Below are positions 16,678 through 24,202 of a stretch of DNA of 64,000 bases, piece after piece (the stretch's first letter is position 1; the number at the start of each line of letters is the position of its first letter). Location of the stretch: positions 1 through 64,000 of the forward strand of contig CAZGSQ010000006.1 of the NCBI GenBank assembly GCA_964528535.1, written 5' to 3'. The DNA comes from CAINVV01 sp964528535. GTDB lineage: Bacteria; Bacteroidota; Bacteroidia; Bacteroidales; Prolixibacteraceae. The position numbers were made by a program, and so were the translations under genes. The notes beneath the pieces are model-generated. The model saw only the letters and a list, made by a program, of their open reading frames with translations, did no database searches and was not told where the DNA came from.

Positions 16678-16987
16678 ATATTCCTTTTTTGTTGAATTAC
16701 TGTTCTGAAGCTGAATTACATTTTGATTATATAATCTGGCGCAAATATACAAACATCCAATAAAACTGCAAGTATTTATACAAAATGACAGAAATATCTT
16801 TTTTATTGACGTTTCTTGATTGGTTGATTTTTTAAAATCAGGACTGAATTTTAATTTTTTTTAAAGTACCCCCTTCAAAATTGAAAAATTTGTACAATTG
16901 ATATAAATTTTGGGAAGAATCGGCTTTAATTGTGGGGGGTAGTATGTTTATTTTTGTATTTTATACAAATACGATTTCATGAAGGAA
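16678..16987. promoter_or_regulatory. Region between pssA stop and asnB start
   Basis: A 310-base AT-rich stretch with no coding potential that I can support. It contains the asnB promoter (16742-16771) and a dyad at 16953-16969, TTTGTAT-TTT-ATACAAA, close to the 3' end of pssA. Related TACAAA/TTTGTA half-sites also occur near 16747, 16779 and 16890. Confidence 0.5.
16742..16771 (-). promoter_or_regulatory. Promoter of asnB
   Basis: On the minus strand a TTG (16769-16771), a 19-base spacer and TATATTTG (16742-16749) fit the Bacteroidota TTG-N19-TAnnTTTG consensus fully. The leader to the ATG at 16677 is about 60 bases. Confidence 0.68.
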
Positions 16988-17725
16988 TTATATTTTGGTC
17001 CAGTTGCGAATTACAGACAGCGCAATGAAAAGCAAAATAACAACTGAGATTCCATAAAGTTGCAGGGTCGCTAACAACAAGATGGAGAGCAAGAGAAAAA
17101 TGTACTGAGTTTGATTGGTTTTCCAGTTCAGATTTTTAAATTTAAGGGAAAACATTGGGATTTCTGCGACAAGCAAATAGGAGAAAAGCAGCGTTATTCC
17201 GATTAGAACCGTTGTATTTAGCAGCAAGTTGTCAATTAGCGGGAATGTTCCGTGTTCCTGTATCAAGGCCAGGGAGGAGATGAACAAGGCGTTGGCAGGG
17301 GTTGGCAGTCCGACAAAGGAGCTGGTCTGCCGCTCATCAACGTTAAACTTGGCCAGACGAAGTGCACTAAAAACAGGGATTAGAAAGGCTACCCCTGTAA
17401 TCAAAATTTGAATGGAAGTAAAATTATTCAGTGTCACTGTTGTGGAAGCAGCGCTCATTTGGGTAATTTCCAGCAATTTGTACATGATCAAGCCTGGCGC
17501 CAGTCCGAAAGAAATCATATCTGCAAGTGAGTCAAGCTCTTTCCCGATAGGGGAGTAGGCCTGGAGTAATCTTGCGCTCATTCCATCTAGAAAATCAAAT
17601 ACAGCAGCCAGTACAATCAACAAAACACCAGTGGTCAATGAACCTTTCAAGATAAAAACGATGGCGACACTTCCGCAAAGTACATTCAGAGAGGTGATGA
17701 AATTGGGGATATGTTTTCTGATCAT
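16988..17725 (-). CDS. pssA: CDP-diacylglycerol-serine O-phosphatidyltransferase
   Basis: PssA makes phosphatidylserine from CDP-diacylglycerol and serine at the inner membrane, the step before Psd. The CDP-alcohol phosphatidyltransferase signature DG-x2-AR-x8-G-x3-D-x3-D is intact, starting at DGMSARLL and running through GKELDSLAD. The protein has multiple membrane helices over 245 residues. It lies 10 bases after psd on the same strand, so synthesis and decarboxylation of phosphatidylserine are co-expressed. No stem-loop terminator follows. Confidence 0.94.
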   Translation of the reverse strand: MIRKHIPNFITSLNVLCGSVAIVFILKGSLTTGVLLIVLAAVFDFLDGMSARLLQAYSPIGKELDSLADMISFGLAPGLIMYKLLEITQMSAASTTVTLNNFTSIQILITGVAFLIPVFSALRLAKFNVDERQTSSFVGLPTPANALFISSLALIQEHGTFPLIDNLLLNTTVLIGITLLFSYLLVAEIPMFSLKFKNLNWKTNQTQYIFLLLSILLLATLQLYGISVVILLFIALSVIRNWTKI

Positions 17726-17735
17726 TGGTCAGGGA

Positions 17736-18386
17736 TTAAAGTTCGGCAAGTATGGTTTGACTGCCAATGACCTCCTGGCACAGTTCAACATTGACTTTGG
17801 TTCCAACTGGAAGATAGAGATCAACTCTGGAACCAAATCGGATGAATCCAAGTTCGTCTTGCTGGGTCACTGCTTTGCCAACGGTGGAGTAGGTAATGAT
17901 TCTTTTGGCAACTGCACCGGCAATTTGTCTTACCAGGATTTCTGTCCCGTCAGCCATTCGAATCACGGTAGTGGCTCTTTCGTTCAGTGTGGACGATTTT
18001 GGCAGGTAGGCAGCCATAAAATGACCGCTGTGGTGTTTGAAATAGGTGACCTCTCCCGGAACTGGATTCCAGTTGATGTGAACATTGTAGACTGACATAA
18101 ATACGGAAACCTGAAGTCTCTTGTCTTTAAAGTATTCATTTTCAATGGTTTCTTCTATGGCTACGATGGTGCCATCGGCAGGCGAAAGTACTGATTTTGG
18201 GGCTATTGCAACAATGCGATGCGGATAGCGGAAGAAACGGATGGTGAGAATGAGTAGGGGTAGGGTGGCCAACAATAGGAAGACACGAAACACAGTCTCC
18301 CCTGTTAATCCTACCAAATAATTGATTAATAGCCAAATAACAATTGAAATCAATACTATTTTATATCCTTCCTTGTGTAATCTCAT
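17736..18386 (-). CDS. psd: Phosphatidylserine decarboxylase proenzyme
   Basis: Psd decarboxylates phosphatidylserine to phosphatidylethanolamine. It is the short (216-residue) archaeal-type proenzyme that cuts itself to form a pyruvoyl cofactor. The cleavage site is the Gly-Ser in IRFGSRVDLYLP near the C-terminus, so the alpha chain will be about 30 residues. Two N-terminal hydrophobic segments (IVLISIVIWLLINYLVG) anchor it. Other motifs are LSPADGTI and YNVHINWNPVPG. It is upstream of pssA with its own -7 box, separated from cdsA by 138 bases. Confidence 0.93.
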   Translation of the reverse strand: MRLHKEGYKIVLISIVIWLLINYLVGLTGETVFRVFLLLATLPLLILTIRFFRYPHRIVAIAPKSVLSPADGTIVAIEETIENEYFKDKRLQVSVFMSVYNVHINWNPVPGEVTYFKHHSGHFMAAYLPKSSTLNERATTVIRMADGTEILVRQIAGAVAKRIITYSTVGKAVTQQDELGFIRFGSRVDLYLPVGTKVNVELCQEVIGSQTILAEL

Positions 18387-18406
18387 CTGTTTTTCATTAA
18401 GTCAGG

Positions 18407-18414
18407 CAAAAATA
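18407..18414 (-). promoter_or_regulatory. Putative -7 box for psd-pssA
   Basis: The minus strand reads TATTTTTG (TAnnTTTG), 21 bases upstream of the psd ATG. It suggests psd-pssA can be transcribed separately from the cdsA operon. Confidence 0.4.
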
Positions 18415-18524
18415 GTCAATATTTTAGGAATCTGAAAATCATGAGCGGTGCTTGTTGAAGGAATCGGGAGAATTGGCTTTGGCAAGCCGGATACAACTAC
18501 CTGATGTAATTTTGAATTCTGCGG

Positions 18525-19346
18525 TCAAGTGAGGAAGTGTACAGCCAGATAGACAAAGGGAGAGGCAAAGAGAATGCTGTCAAACCGATCCAGTAATCCC
18601 CCGTGGCCCGGAAGGAATACACCTGAATCTTTGACTCCGATGTTGCGTTTGATCATGGACTCGACCAGGTCGCCAAGCGTACCAGTAACGGTAACAATGG
18701 TTGCCATCAGGAGCATGAAGGCCAATCCAAAAGCCGGAAACAATCGGTTCAGGATGATGGCACAGATGGACGCAAGAAACCATCCGCCAAAGAATCCTTC
18801 CCAGCTTTTTTTGGGGGAAATCCGTTCAAAAAGCTTGTGTTTGCCGAAGGAGATGCCAAAAAAATAGGCACCCGAATCATAGGCCCACATCAGGATAAAC
18901 AGAAATACAAGAAGCGTTGGATCATAATGATCGTTTTGAGGATAGTCAGGAAAAACAAAATAGTTCAACAACGACAAGGGTAAAATGATGTAGAATATGC
19001 CAAAAAGGGTAATGGCCATGTTCTCAAGTGCTTTTTCTTTTTTGCGAAAGAGTTCATAAGCAGGAATCAAAAAGACGAGCGAAAGGTAGATCCCAGTCAG
19101 ATGAAATAAGATATGCCCTTTGACATGGAGAAAAGTAAGCAGGAAAATTAGCCCTCCAATCGTTAGTCCAATCAGTTTCTGAGGTGAAGTACCTGCAATT
19201 TTAGACAACTGGTAAAATTCTTTGAGGATAAAAATTGAAAACAGACAGAATAGGACCATGAAACTCCACGGACTCATCACGATTGATCCCAAAAGCACGA
19301 CTGCAAAGAGCAGTCCGGAGATGCTCCTCTTCTGAATTTCTTTCAA
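18525..19346 (-). CDS. cdsA: Phosphatidate cytidylyltransferase
   Basis: CdsA activates phosphatidic acid with CTP to CDP-diacylglycerol, the precursor used by PssA nearby. The protein is 273 residues with about eight membrane helices. The family signature is at the C-terminal end: SMIKRNIGVKDSG followed by LPGHGGLLDRFDS. The apparent start codon is TTG at 19346, overlapping the TGA of the DUF2007 gene (TTGA); the next in-frame ATG is at codon 24, inside the first helix. It is co-transcribed with DUF2007 and ftsH. Confidence 0.93.
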   Translation of the reverse strand: MKEIQKRSISGLLFAVVLLGSIVMSPWSFMVLFCLFSIFILKEFYQLSKIAGTSPQKLIGLTIGGLIFLLTFLHVKGHILFHLTGIYLSLVFLIPAYELFRKKEKALENMAITLFGIFYIILPLSLLNYFVFPDYPQNDHYDPTLLVFLFILMWAYDSGAYFFGISFGKHKLFERISPKKSWEGFFGGWFLASICAIILNRLFPAFGLAFMLLMATIVTVTGTLGDLVESMIKRNIGVKDSGVFLPGHGGLLDRFDSILFASPFVYLAVHFLT

Positions 19347-19558
19347 ATTTCCCCTGTTATAAGTTCATCCAGCAAAACCAGTGCCTCTGGTTCATCTTGT
19401 TCTTCGATGTACAGTTCAACATCACCGAAAGTTTTGTAAGAAGAGTCTTTCTGGTTCATTACCACAGCATTGATTCCGTTTTCCGTTAGGATATCGTGTG
19501 CTATCAATACCTTGAATTCGTCGCCCGAAAAATAGATCTTTTTCCAGTTAGTTTCCAT
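19343..19558 (-). CDS. DUF2007-type small protein
   Basis: A 71-residue cytoplasmic protein of the DUF2007 type (putative signal-transducing protein), often encoded beside ftsH in Bacteroidota. The sequence METNWKKIYFS, ILTENGINAVVMNQKD and ELYIEEQDEPEALVLL follows the family pattern of a ferredoxin-like alpha-beta fold. The biochemical role is unknown. Its stop overlaps the cdsA start by four bases, and it lies 12 bases after ftsH, placing it in the rsfS-ftsH-cdsA operon. Confidence 0.82.
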   Translation of the reverse strand: METNWKKIYFSGDEFKVLIAHDILTENGINAVVMNQKDSSYKTFGDVELYIEEQDEPEALVLLDELITGEI

Positions 19559-19570
19559 CTTTGGTAAATG

Positions 19571-21598
19571 TTATGCAACAGTATTATTTTCTTCTCCGGT
19601 TGTGGTAATTGTTTCAGCGGCTTTTACCTCTTCTTTTGCCTTGTTCCATGGTCTGGGACCAAATACTTGCTCAAGATCTTCAGTGAAAATGACCTCTCTT
19701 TCGAGAAGCATTTCTGCCAATTTCTTGTGTCCTTCAGCGTTGGAGCTTAGAATCTCTTTAGCTCTGTCGTACTCCTTGTTAATAATTTCATTCACTTCTG
19801 AATCAATTATTTCAGCAGTCTTTTCGCTGTAGGGTTTGTTGAAGGAGTAATCGGATTGTCCTGTAGAATCGTAGTAACTTACTTTTCCAATTTTTTCACT
19901 CATCCCGAAATAGGAGACCATGGCAAAGGAGGTTCTTGTTACCTTCTCCAGGTCGTTTTGTGCACCCGAAGAGACAGATGAGAAAACAAGCTCTTCGGCA
20001 GCTCGGCCTCCAAGTGTGGCACATATTTCATCCAACAGTTGCACCCGGGTAGTAATTTGTCGCTCTTCAGGCAAGTACCAGGCTGCCCCAAGTGCTTTCC
20101 CGCGAGGTACAATGGTTACTTTTACGAGCGGATGGGCATGTTCAAGCAACCAACTGACTGTGGCATGACCGGCTTCATGGTAAGCTATGGTCGCTTTTTC
20201 ATTGACTGAGATGATCTTGTTTTTCTTTTCAAGTCCACCGATGATACGGTCAACTGCATCTAAAAAATCTTGTTTTTCAACAACTTCCTTCAGTTTTCTT
20301 GCTGCAATCAAGGCGGCTTCGTTGCACACATTGGCGATGTCGGCGCCTGAGAACCCAGGGGTCTGTTTGGCGAGGAATTCTACATTTACATCCGATCCCA
20401 ATTTCAAAGGCCTGAGGTGAACTTCAAAGATCTCTTTTCTGTCGATCATATCGGGAAGTTCAACATGGATCTGTCGATCAAAACGTCCGGCACGCATCAA
20501 GGCACGGTCGAGAATATCGGCCCTGTTTGTAGCGGCAAGAATGATAACTCCCGAGTTGGTGTCAAATCCATCCATCTCAGTAAGTAGTTGATTCAATGTA
20601 TTTTCCCGTTCATCATTGGACCCCATGTTGGGATTGCGGCCCCGTGCACGTCCAATGGCATCAATCTCATCGATGAAGACGATACAAGGTGATTTTTCCT
20701 TGGCTTGTTTGAAAAGATCACGTACCCTGGAGGCGCCCACTCCGACAAACATCTCAACGAAGTCAGAACCAGACATTGAGAAGAAGGGAACCTCGGCCTC
20801 ACCGGCTACTGCTTTGGCTAGTAATGTTTTACCAGTTCCCGGAGGGCCGACCAAGAGGGCTCCTTTTGGAATTTTTCCACCCAGTTTGGTATAGCGTTCG
20901 GGGTTTTTAAGAAATTCGACAATCTCCTGAATCTCCTGTTTTGCCTCGGCAAGTCCGGCTACCTCCTTGAAAGTGGTAGATACCCTAGATTCTTTGTCGA
21001 AGACTTTGGCTTGCGATTTTCCTACATTGAAGATATTTCCTGCACCTCCGCCACCTTTGCTCATTCTGCGGAAGATCCAGAAATAGAAGAATACCAAGAT
21101 GACCAACGGAAATACCCAGCTGAAAATCTCTGAAAAATAGTTGGTTCGGGTTTCATAAGTTAGTGTGACGCGAGATGTCTCACCCACCTCTTGCTGGGCC
21201 TTCTCAAGGTTTGATTCAAATACATCTACAGAACCGATGTTAAATGAGAAATGTGGACCGGCTTTGGGTGGTTCAGAAATCGCTTGAGCCAACTTGGCTT
21301 TGTATTTTTCATAGGAACTTTCTTTCAAAAAAATTTCCGCCTCTGTTTTGTTGACGATGACAATCTTTTCGACATCCCCGTTCTTAAGCATCGTATTCTT
21401 AACCTCTCGCCAGTTGGTATCAACTGGTCGCCCACCTGTTCCGTAAATATAATTGATGTATAAAAACACCACTAAAATAAGTCCGTAGAAGTAGATCGGA
21501 TTAAACTTGAAAGCGGAAGGCTTCTTGCTGTTACCTACTGGAGGCTTATTTGTTTTTGTGGTCCTTGGACCCTTTGTATTTGGTTTTTTTTCTGCCAT
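19571..21598 (-). CDS. ftsH: ATP-dependent zinc metalloprotease FtsH
   Basis: FtsH is the membrane-anchored AAA+ protease that extracts and degrades membrane and short-lived cytosolic proteins. The order is a charged N-terminus, helix one (FKFNPIYFYGLILVVFLYINY), a periplasmic FtsH_ext domain, helix two (WVFPLVILVFFYFWIF), an AAA domain with Walker A GPPGTGKT, Walker B FIDEIDAIG and the second region of homology (NRADILDRALMRAGRFD), then the M41 domain with zinc motif HEAGH. The 675-residue length is typical. It is 6 bases downstream of rsfS and upstream of DUF2007 and cdsA. Confidence 0.97.
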   Translation of the reverse strand: MAEKKPNTKGPRTTKTNKPPVGNSKKPSAFKFNPIYFYGLILVVFLYINYIYGTGGRPVDTNWREVKNTMLKNGDVEKIVIVNKTEAEIFLKESSYEKYKAKLAQAISEPPKAGPHFSFNIGSVDVFESNLEKAQQEVGETSRVTLTYETRTNYFSEIFSWVFPLVILVFFYFWIFRRMSKGGGGAGNIFNVGKSQAKVFDKESRVSTTFKEVAGLAEAKQEIQEIVEFLKNPERYTKLGGKIPKGALLVGPPGTGKTLLAKAVAGEAEVPFFSMSGSDFVEMFVGVGASRVRDLFKQAKEKSPCIVFIDEIDAIGRARGRNPNMGSNDERENTLNQLLTEMDGFDTNSGVIILAATNRADILDRALMRAGRFDRQIHVELPDMIDRKEIFEVHLRPLKLGSDVNVEFLAKQTPGFSGADIANVCNEAALIAARKLKEVVEKQDFLDAVDRIIGGLEKKNKIISVNEKATIAYHEAGHATVSWLLEHAHPLVKVTIVPRGKALGAAWYLPEERQITTRVQLLDEICATLGGRAAEELVFSSVSSGAQNDLEKVTRTSFAMVSYFGMSEKIGKVSYYDSTGQSDYSFNKPYSEKTAEIIDSEVNEIINKEYDRAKEILSSNAEGHKKLAEMLLEREVIFTEDLEQVFGPRPWNKAKEEVKAAETITTTGEENNTVA

Positions 21599-21604
21599 AA
21601 CAAT

Positions 21605-21982
21605 TTAAATGTCAGCTTCTATGTTATAAATCATACCATCTCCCCAAAGCGATTCTAGATCATAAAACCTCCTGAAAGGTTCCTGAAAAATATGAACCAT
21701 TACATTCACATAATCAAGCAGTATCCATTGTGCATTTTGAAACCCATCCTGACGCCATACTTTTTCGTTGGCCAACTCCTCTACGCTTTCTTCGACCGAC
21801 CGTGCAATTGCATCAACATGCGTATTTGAACTGCCATGACAAATAATGTAGTGGTCACAAACCGCCTCTCCTTCGAGTGACAGATCGATATTGATAATTT
21901 CGATCCCTTTTTTGCGCCTGATGCCTTCTACAATGGCATCAACCAATTCGAACCGGCCATTCTCAATGCCGTTTTGCGTCAT
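21605..21982 (-). CDS. rsfS: Ribosomal silencing factor RsfS
   Basis: RsfS (RsfA/Iojap family) binds ribosomal protein L14 and blocks subunit joining when nutrients are low. Family features are VDAIVEGIRRKKG, DHYIICHGSSNTHVDAIA and WILLDYVNVMVHIF, over 125 residues. The ATG at 21982 (MTQNGIENG) is chosen because the longer frame starts with GTG at 22000, inside the predicted -7 box. It is the first gene of the ftsH-DUF2007-cdsA operon and is divergent from birA. Confidence 0.92.
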   Translation of the reverse strand: MTQNGIENGRFELVDAIVEGIRRKKGIEIINIDLSLEGEAVCDHYIICHGSSNTHVDAIARSVEESVEELANEKVWRQDGFQNAQWILLDYVNVMVHIFQEPFRRFYDLESLWGDGMIYNIEADI

Positions 21983-21999
21983 AGATTGATTTAAAAACA

Positions 22000-22026
22000 C
22001 AAAGATAGTCGTTTAAATGATTCCAA
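22000..22026 (-). promoter_or_regulatory. Promoter of the rsfS-ftsH operon
   Basis: On the minus strand a TTG (22024-22026), a 16-base spacer and TATCTTTG (22000-22007) nearly fit the Bacteroidota consensus. The predicted start site near 21993 supports the ATG at 21982. Confidence 0.55.
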
Positions 22027-22093
22027 TGAAACACTTTGTTTGCCTGAATTCCGATTATCGCTTAACTTTACATGGTAATTGTAACTTAGAACC

Positions 22094-22828
22094 ATGATAG
22101 GGGCAAACATCGTATATCTCGACACGGTTGATTCGACCAATAACTATGCCGCAGAGGAATTGCTGACAAAAAGTCTGAAAGAAGGAACTGTTTTTGCCGC
22201 GGATTGTCAGGAATCCGGAAGAGGGCAAGGAAATTCATCTTGGGAGAGTGCTAAAGGACTCAACCTCACCTTCAGTGTCATTTTATATCCCCAACAAGTC
22301 GAAATAGTAAGGCAGTTTTCTATTTCTCAGGCTATCTCGCTGGGTATGTGGGATTTTTTGAATCCCCTGGTTGATCAGGTTTTTATCAAATGGCCCAACG
22401 ATATCTATGTGGGTAACAAAAAGATAGGAGGTGTCTTGATTGAAACGGCAATTCAGGGAGGGAAATTTTCGAGGGCCATTGTTGGAATCGGCTTGAACGT
22501 CAATCAGGAATTGTTTGTTTCTGAAGCGCCAAATCCAATTTCATTGAAAAAAATAACAGGAAAAAATTACGATTTGTCCCAAATGTTGAAAGGTTTGTGT
22601 GACCGACTCGAGAAGAGGTACGAGGCGCTGAATCGTGGTGATCTCAATACCATTCAAACAGATTATGAAGCCCAACTTTACATGAAAGACAAATGGGCTA
22701 CTTACCACACCGAAGGTTCAGATTTTTTGGGGAAAATTAGGGGTGTTGACAATGACGGAAAGCTGCTCATCGAAACTCCTGAAGGAATGGTTAGAAGCTT
22801 CTGGCTGAAAGAGGTCTCATTTAAATAG
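22094..22828 (+). CDS. birA: Biotin-[acetyl-CoA-carboxylase] ligase
   Basis: The product attaches biotin to biotin-dependent carboxylases via biotinyl-AMP. It is the short (244-residue) catalytic-only form and lacks the N-terminal winged-helix DNA-binding domain of E. coli BirA, so it should not act as a repressor. Motifs are VDSTNNYAAE, ESGRGQGNSSW (the biotinyl-AMP loop GRGRxGRxW, here with two of the arginines replaced by Gln and Ser), IKWPNDIYVGNKKIGGVLIE, and a small SH3-like C-terminal domain. It is divergent from rsfS. Confidence 0.9.
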   Translation: MIGANIVYLDTVDSTNNYAAEELLTKSLKEGTVFAADCQESGRGQGNSSWESAKGLNLTFSVILYPQQVEIVRQFSISQAISLGMWDFLNPLVDQVFIKWPNDIYVGNKKIGGVLIETAIQGGKFSRAIVGIGLNVNQELFVSEAPNPISLKKITGKNYDLSQMLKGLCDRLEKRYEALNRGDLNTIQTDYEAQLYMKDKWATYHTEGSDFLGKIRGVDNDGKLLIETPEGMVRSFWLKEVSFK

Positions 22829-22853
22829 AAGTTTACTGTTGCAACTTTGGTCA

Positions 22854-23330
22854 CTATAAATCACTTCTGTCACTTTGGTAATCAATTGCCATCAGCATAT
22901 CTGCGAGTTTTTCAATACCCTTTTCCAGATAGCTACCCACCATCATTTTAATCATTGGATTCAAATCGGCATGGAGGGTTAGCCTTATTTTACAATTCGA
23001 CTCAGTTGTGGAAATGATCTGTACCCAAAAAATGACTGGGAAAGGCACTGCTTTTTCGCCCTGAAACTTGATGGATTTAAATGGATCACGTTCAACAATT
23101 TCTATCCCAACCTTTCCAATAGGATTGATTTTGAAACTGCAAAAGTCTTCGGAAGCTTCAAAGTCTTCCAACTTAAAACCTTTGGTGTCGATGCCCTTTT
23201 TGTTGAGCTCATCCAGCTTTTCAGCGGATACAAACTGTTCAAGATTTTTCAAATTGGAGAGTTTGGAAAATACCAACTCCTGGGAATAAAGTATTTCCCT
23301 TGGTTCACTCACATATTTTTCTATTCCCAT
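22854..23330 (-). CDS. SRPBCC-family protein
   Basis: A 158-residue cytoplasmic protein with the look of a START/Bet v1-like (SRPBCC) fold: an N-terminal strand with VFSKLSNLKNLEQF, a series of beta strands (CSFKINPIGKVGIEIVERD, KIRLTLHADLNPMIK) and a long C-terminal helix (YLEKGIEKLADMLMAI). Such folds bind lipids or other hydrophobic ligands; the ligand is unknown here. It lies downstream of pyrE on the same strand, with the heptamer repeat between them, and converges with birA. Confidence 0.72.
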   Translation of the reverse strand: MGIEKYVSEPREILYSQELVFSKLSNLKNLEQFVSAEKLDELNKKGIDTKGFKLEDFEASEDFCSFKINPIGKVGIEIVERDPFKSIKFQGEKAVPFPVIFWVQIISTTESNCKIRLTLHADLNPMIKMMVGSYLEKGIEKLADMLMAIDYQSDRSDL

Positions 23331-23380
23331 GCTTTATTTATCGGTTAGGTTACCAAATCATTGAGTCTTTCTTAGCCCCA

Positions 23381-23429
23381 ACTCATAACTCATATCTCAT
23401 ATCTCATATCTCATATCTCATATCTCCTA
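23381..23429 (-). repeat. Heptanucleotide tandem repeat TATGAG(A/T), 7 units
   Basis: Seven contiguous 7-base units, on the plus strand two ACTCATA, four TCTCATA and a variant TCTCCTA. The pyrE stop codon (TAG, 23427-23429) is part of the last unit, so relative to pyrE the array starts exactly at translation termination and reads TATGAGA, as at ftsE. Confidence 0.92.
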
Positions 23430-24062
23430 ACTCTTCCCCCACGTCTCAGGTGTTTTTCTCCAGTTATTCAGGCTTTCAAGTTGTGCATCATTGATCTCGC
23501 CTGATTCAAAGGCTAATTCAAGCAGAACGTTGTAGTTGCTAAGTGCGGTAAGTTCAATGTGCGCAAACTCAAAATTGCGGGCTGCCTGCGGAAAATTATA
23601 GGTAAAGATGGCCAACATCCCCAAAACATCTGCTCCATAAGTGCGGACAGCATCGGCCGCGTTGAGTGAGCTGTAGCCTGTAGAAACCAGATCTTCAATA
23701 ATTACGGTTTTGGTCCCCTGCGGAATATCCCCTTCTATCAGATTTTCAAGGCCGTGGCCCTTCGGTGCGGAGCGTACATAAATAAATGGAAGTCCAAGCT
23801 TTTCTGCTACCAGCACACCATGGGCAATAGCTCCAGTTGCAACACCCGCAATAGCTTCAGCTTCAGGATACTTGTCGCGAACCAATTGGACAAAAGCATC
23901 GCATATAAATGTCCTTGTCGCAGGATAGGAGAGTATTTTTCTGTTGTCGCAGTAAATGGGAGCCTTCCAACCTGAAGCCCAGGTAAAAGGTGAATCAGGT
24001 TGTATTTTGATGGTATTGATTGCCAGTAATTGTTTCGCTATTTCAATTTGTATCTTTTCCAT
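23427..24062 (-). CDS. pyrE: Orotate phosphoribosyltransferase
   Basis: PyrE converts orotate and PRPP to orotidine 5'-phosphate in pyrimidine synthesis. The 211-residue length is normal. The PRPP-binding motif is TVIIEDLVSTGYSS, with the flexible-loop lysine in YVRSAPKGHG and the N-terminal FTWASGWKAPIYCDNR. The ATG at 24062 (MEKIQIE) is chosen because the slightly longer frame would start with TTG at 24068. The stop codon lies within a heptamer repeat. Confidence 0.95.
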   Translation of the reverse strand: MEKIQIEIAKQLLAINTIKIQPDSPFTWASGWKAPIYCDNRKILSYPATRTFICDAFVQLVRDKYPEAEAIAGVATGAIAHGVLVAEKLGLPFIYVRSAPKGHGLENLIEGDIPQGTKTVIIEDLVSTGYSSLNAADAVRTYGADVLGMLAIFTYNFPQAARNFEFAHIELTALSNYNVLLELAFESGEINDAQLESLNNWRKTPETWGKS

Positions 24063-24077
24063 GTGCAATTTTTTTTA

Positions 24078-24085
24078 CAAAGTTA
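24078..24085 (-). promoter_or_regulatory. Putative -7 box for pyrE
   Basis: The minus strand reads TAACTTTG (TAnnTTTG), 16 bases upstream of the pyrE ATG, giving a very short leader. No -33 TTG at normal spacing. Confidence 0.4.
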
Positions 24086-24202
24086 AGCTTTTTTACTACT
24101 TTTAATCAGTCGCTAACCCTTTCATACATTGTTTCTGGAGCAAAAATTGAGGAGGTACGCAACGACATTATGTTAAGTGCGGATGGGTTTTAATCATTTA
24201 AA

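Noticed and set aside
23381..23429. Heptamer arrays as CRISPR
   Set aside because: The unit is 7 bases with no spacers and no cas genes are present.
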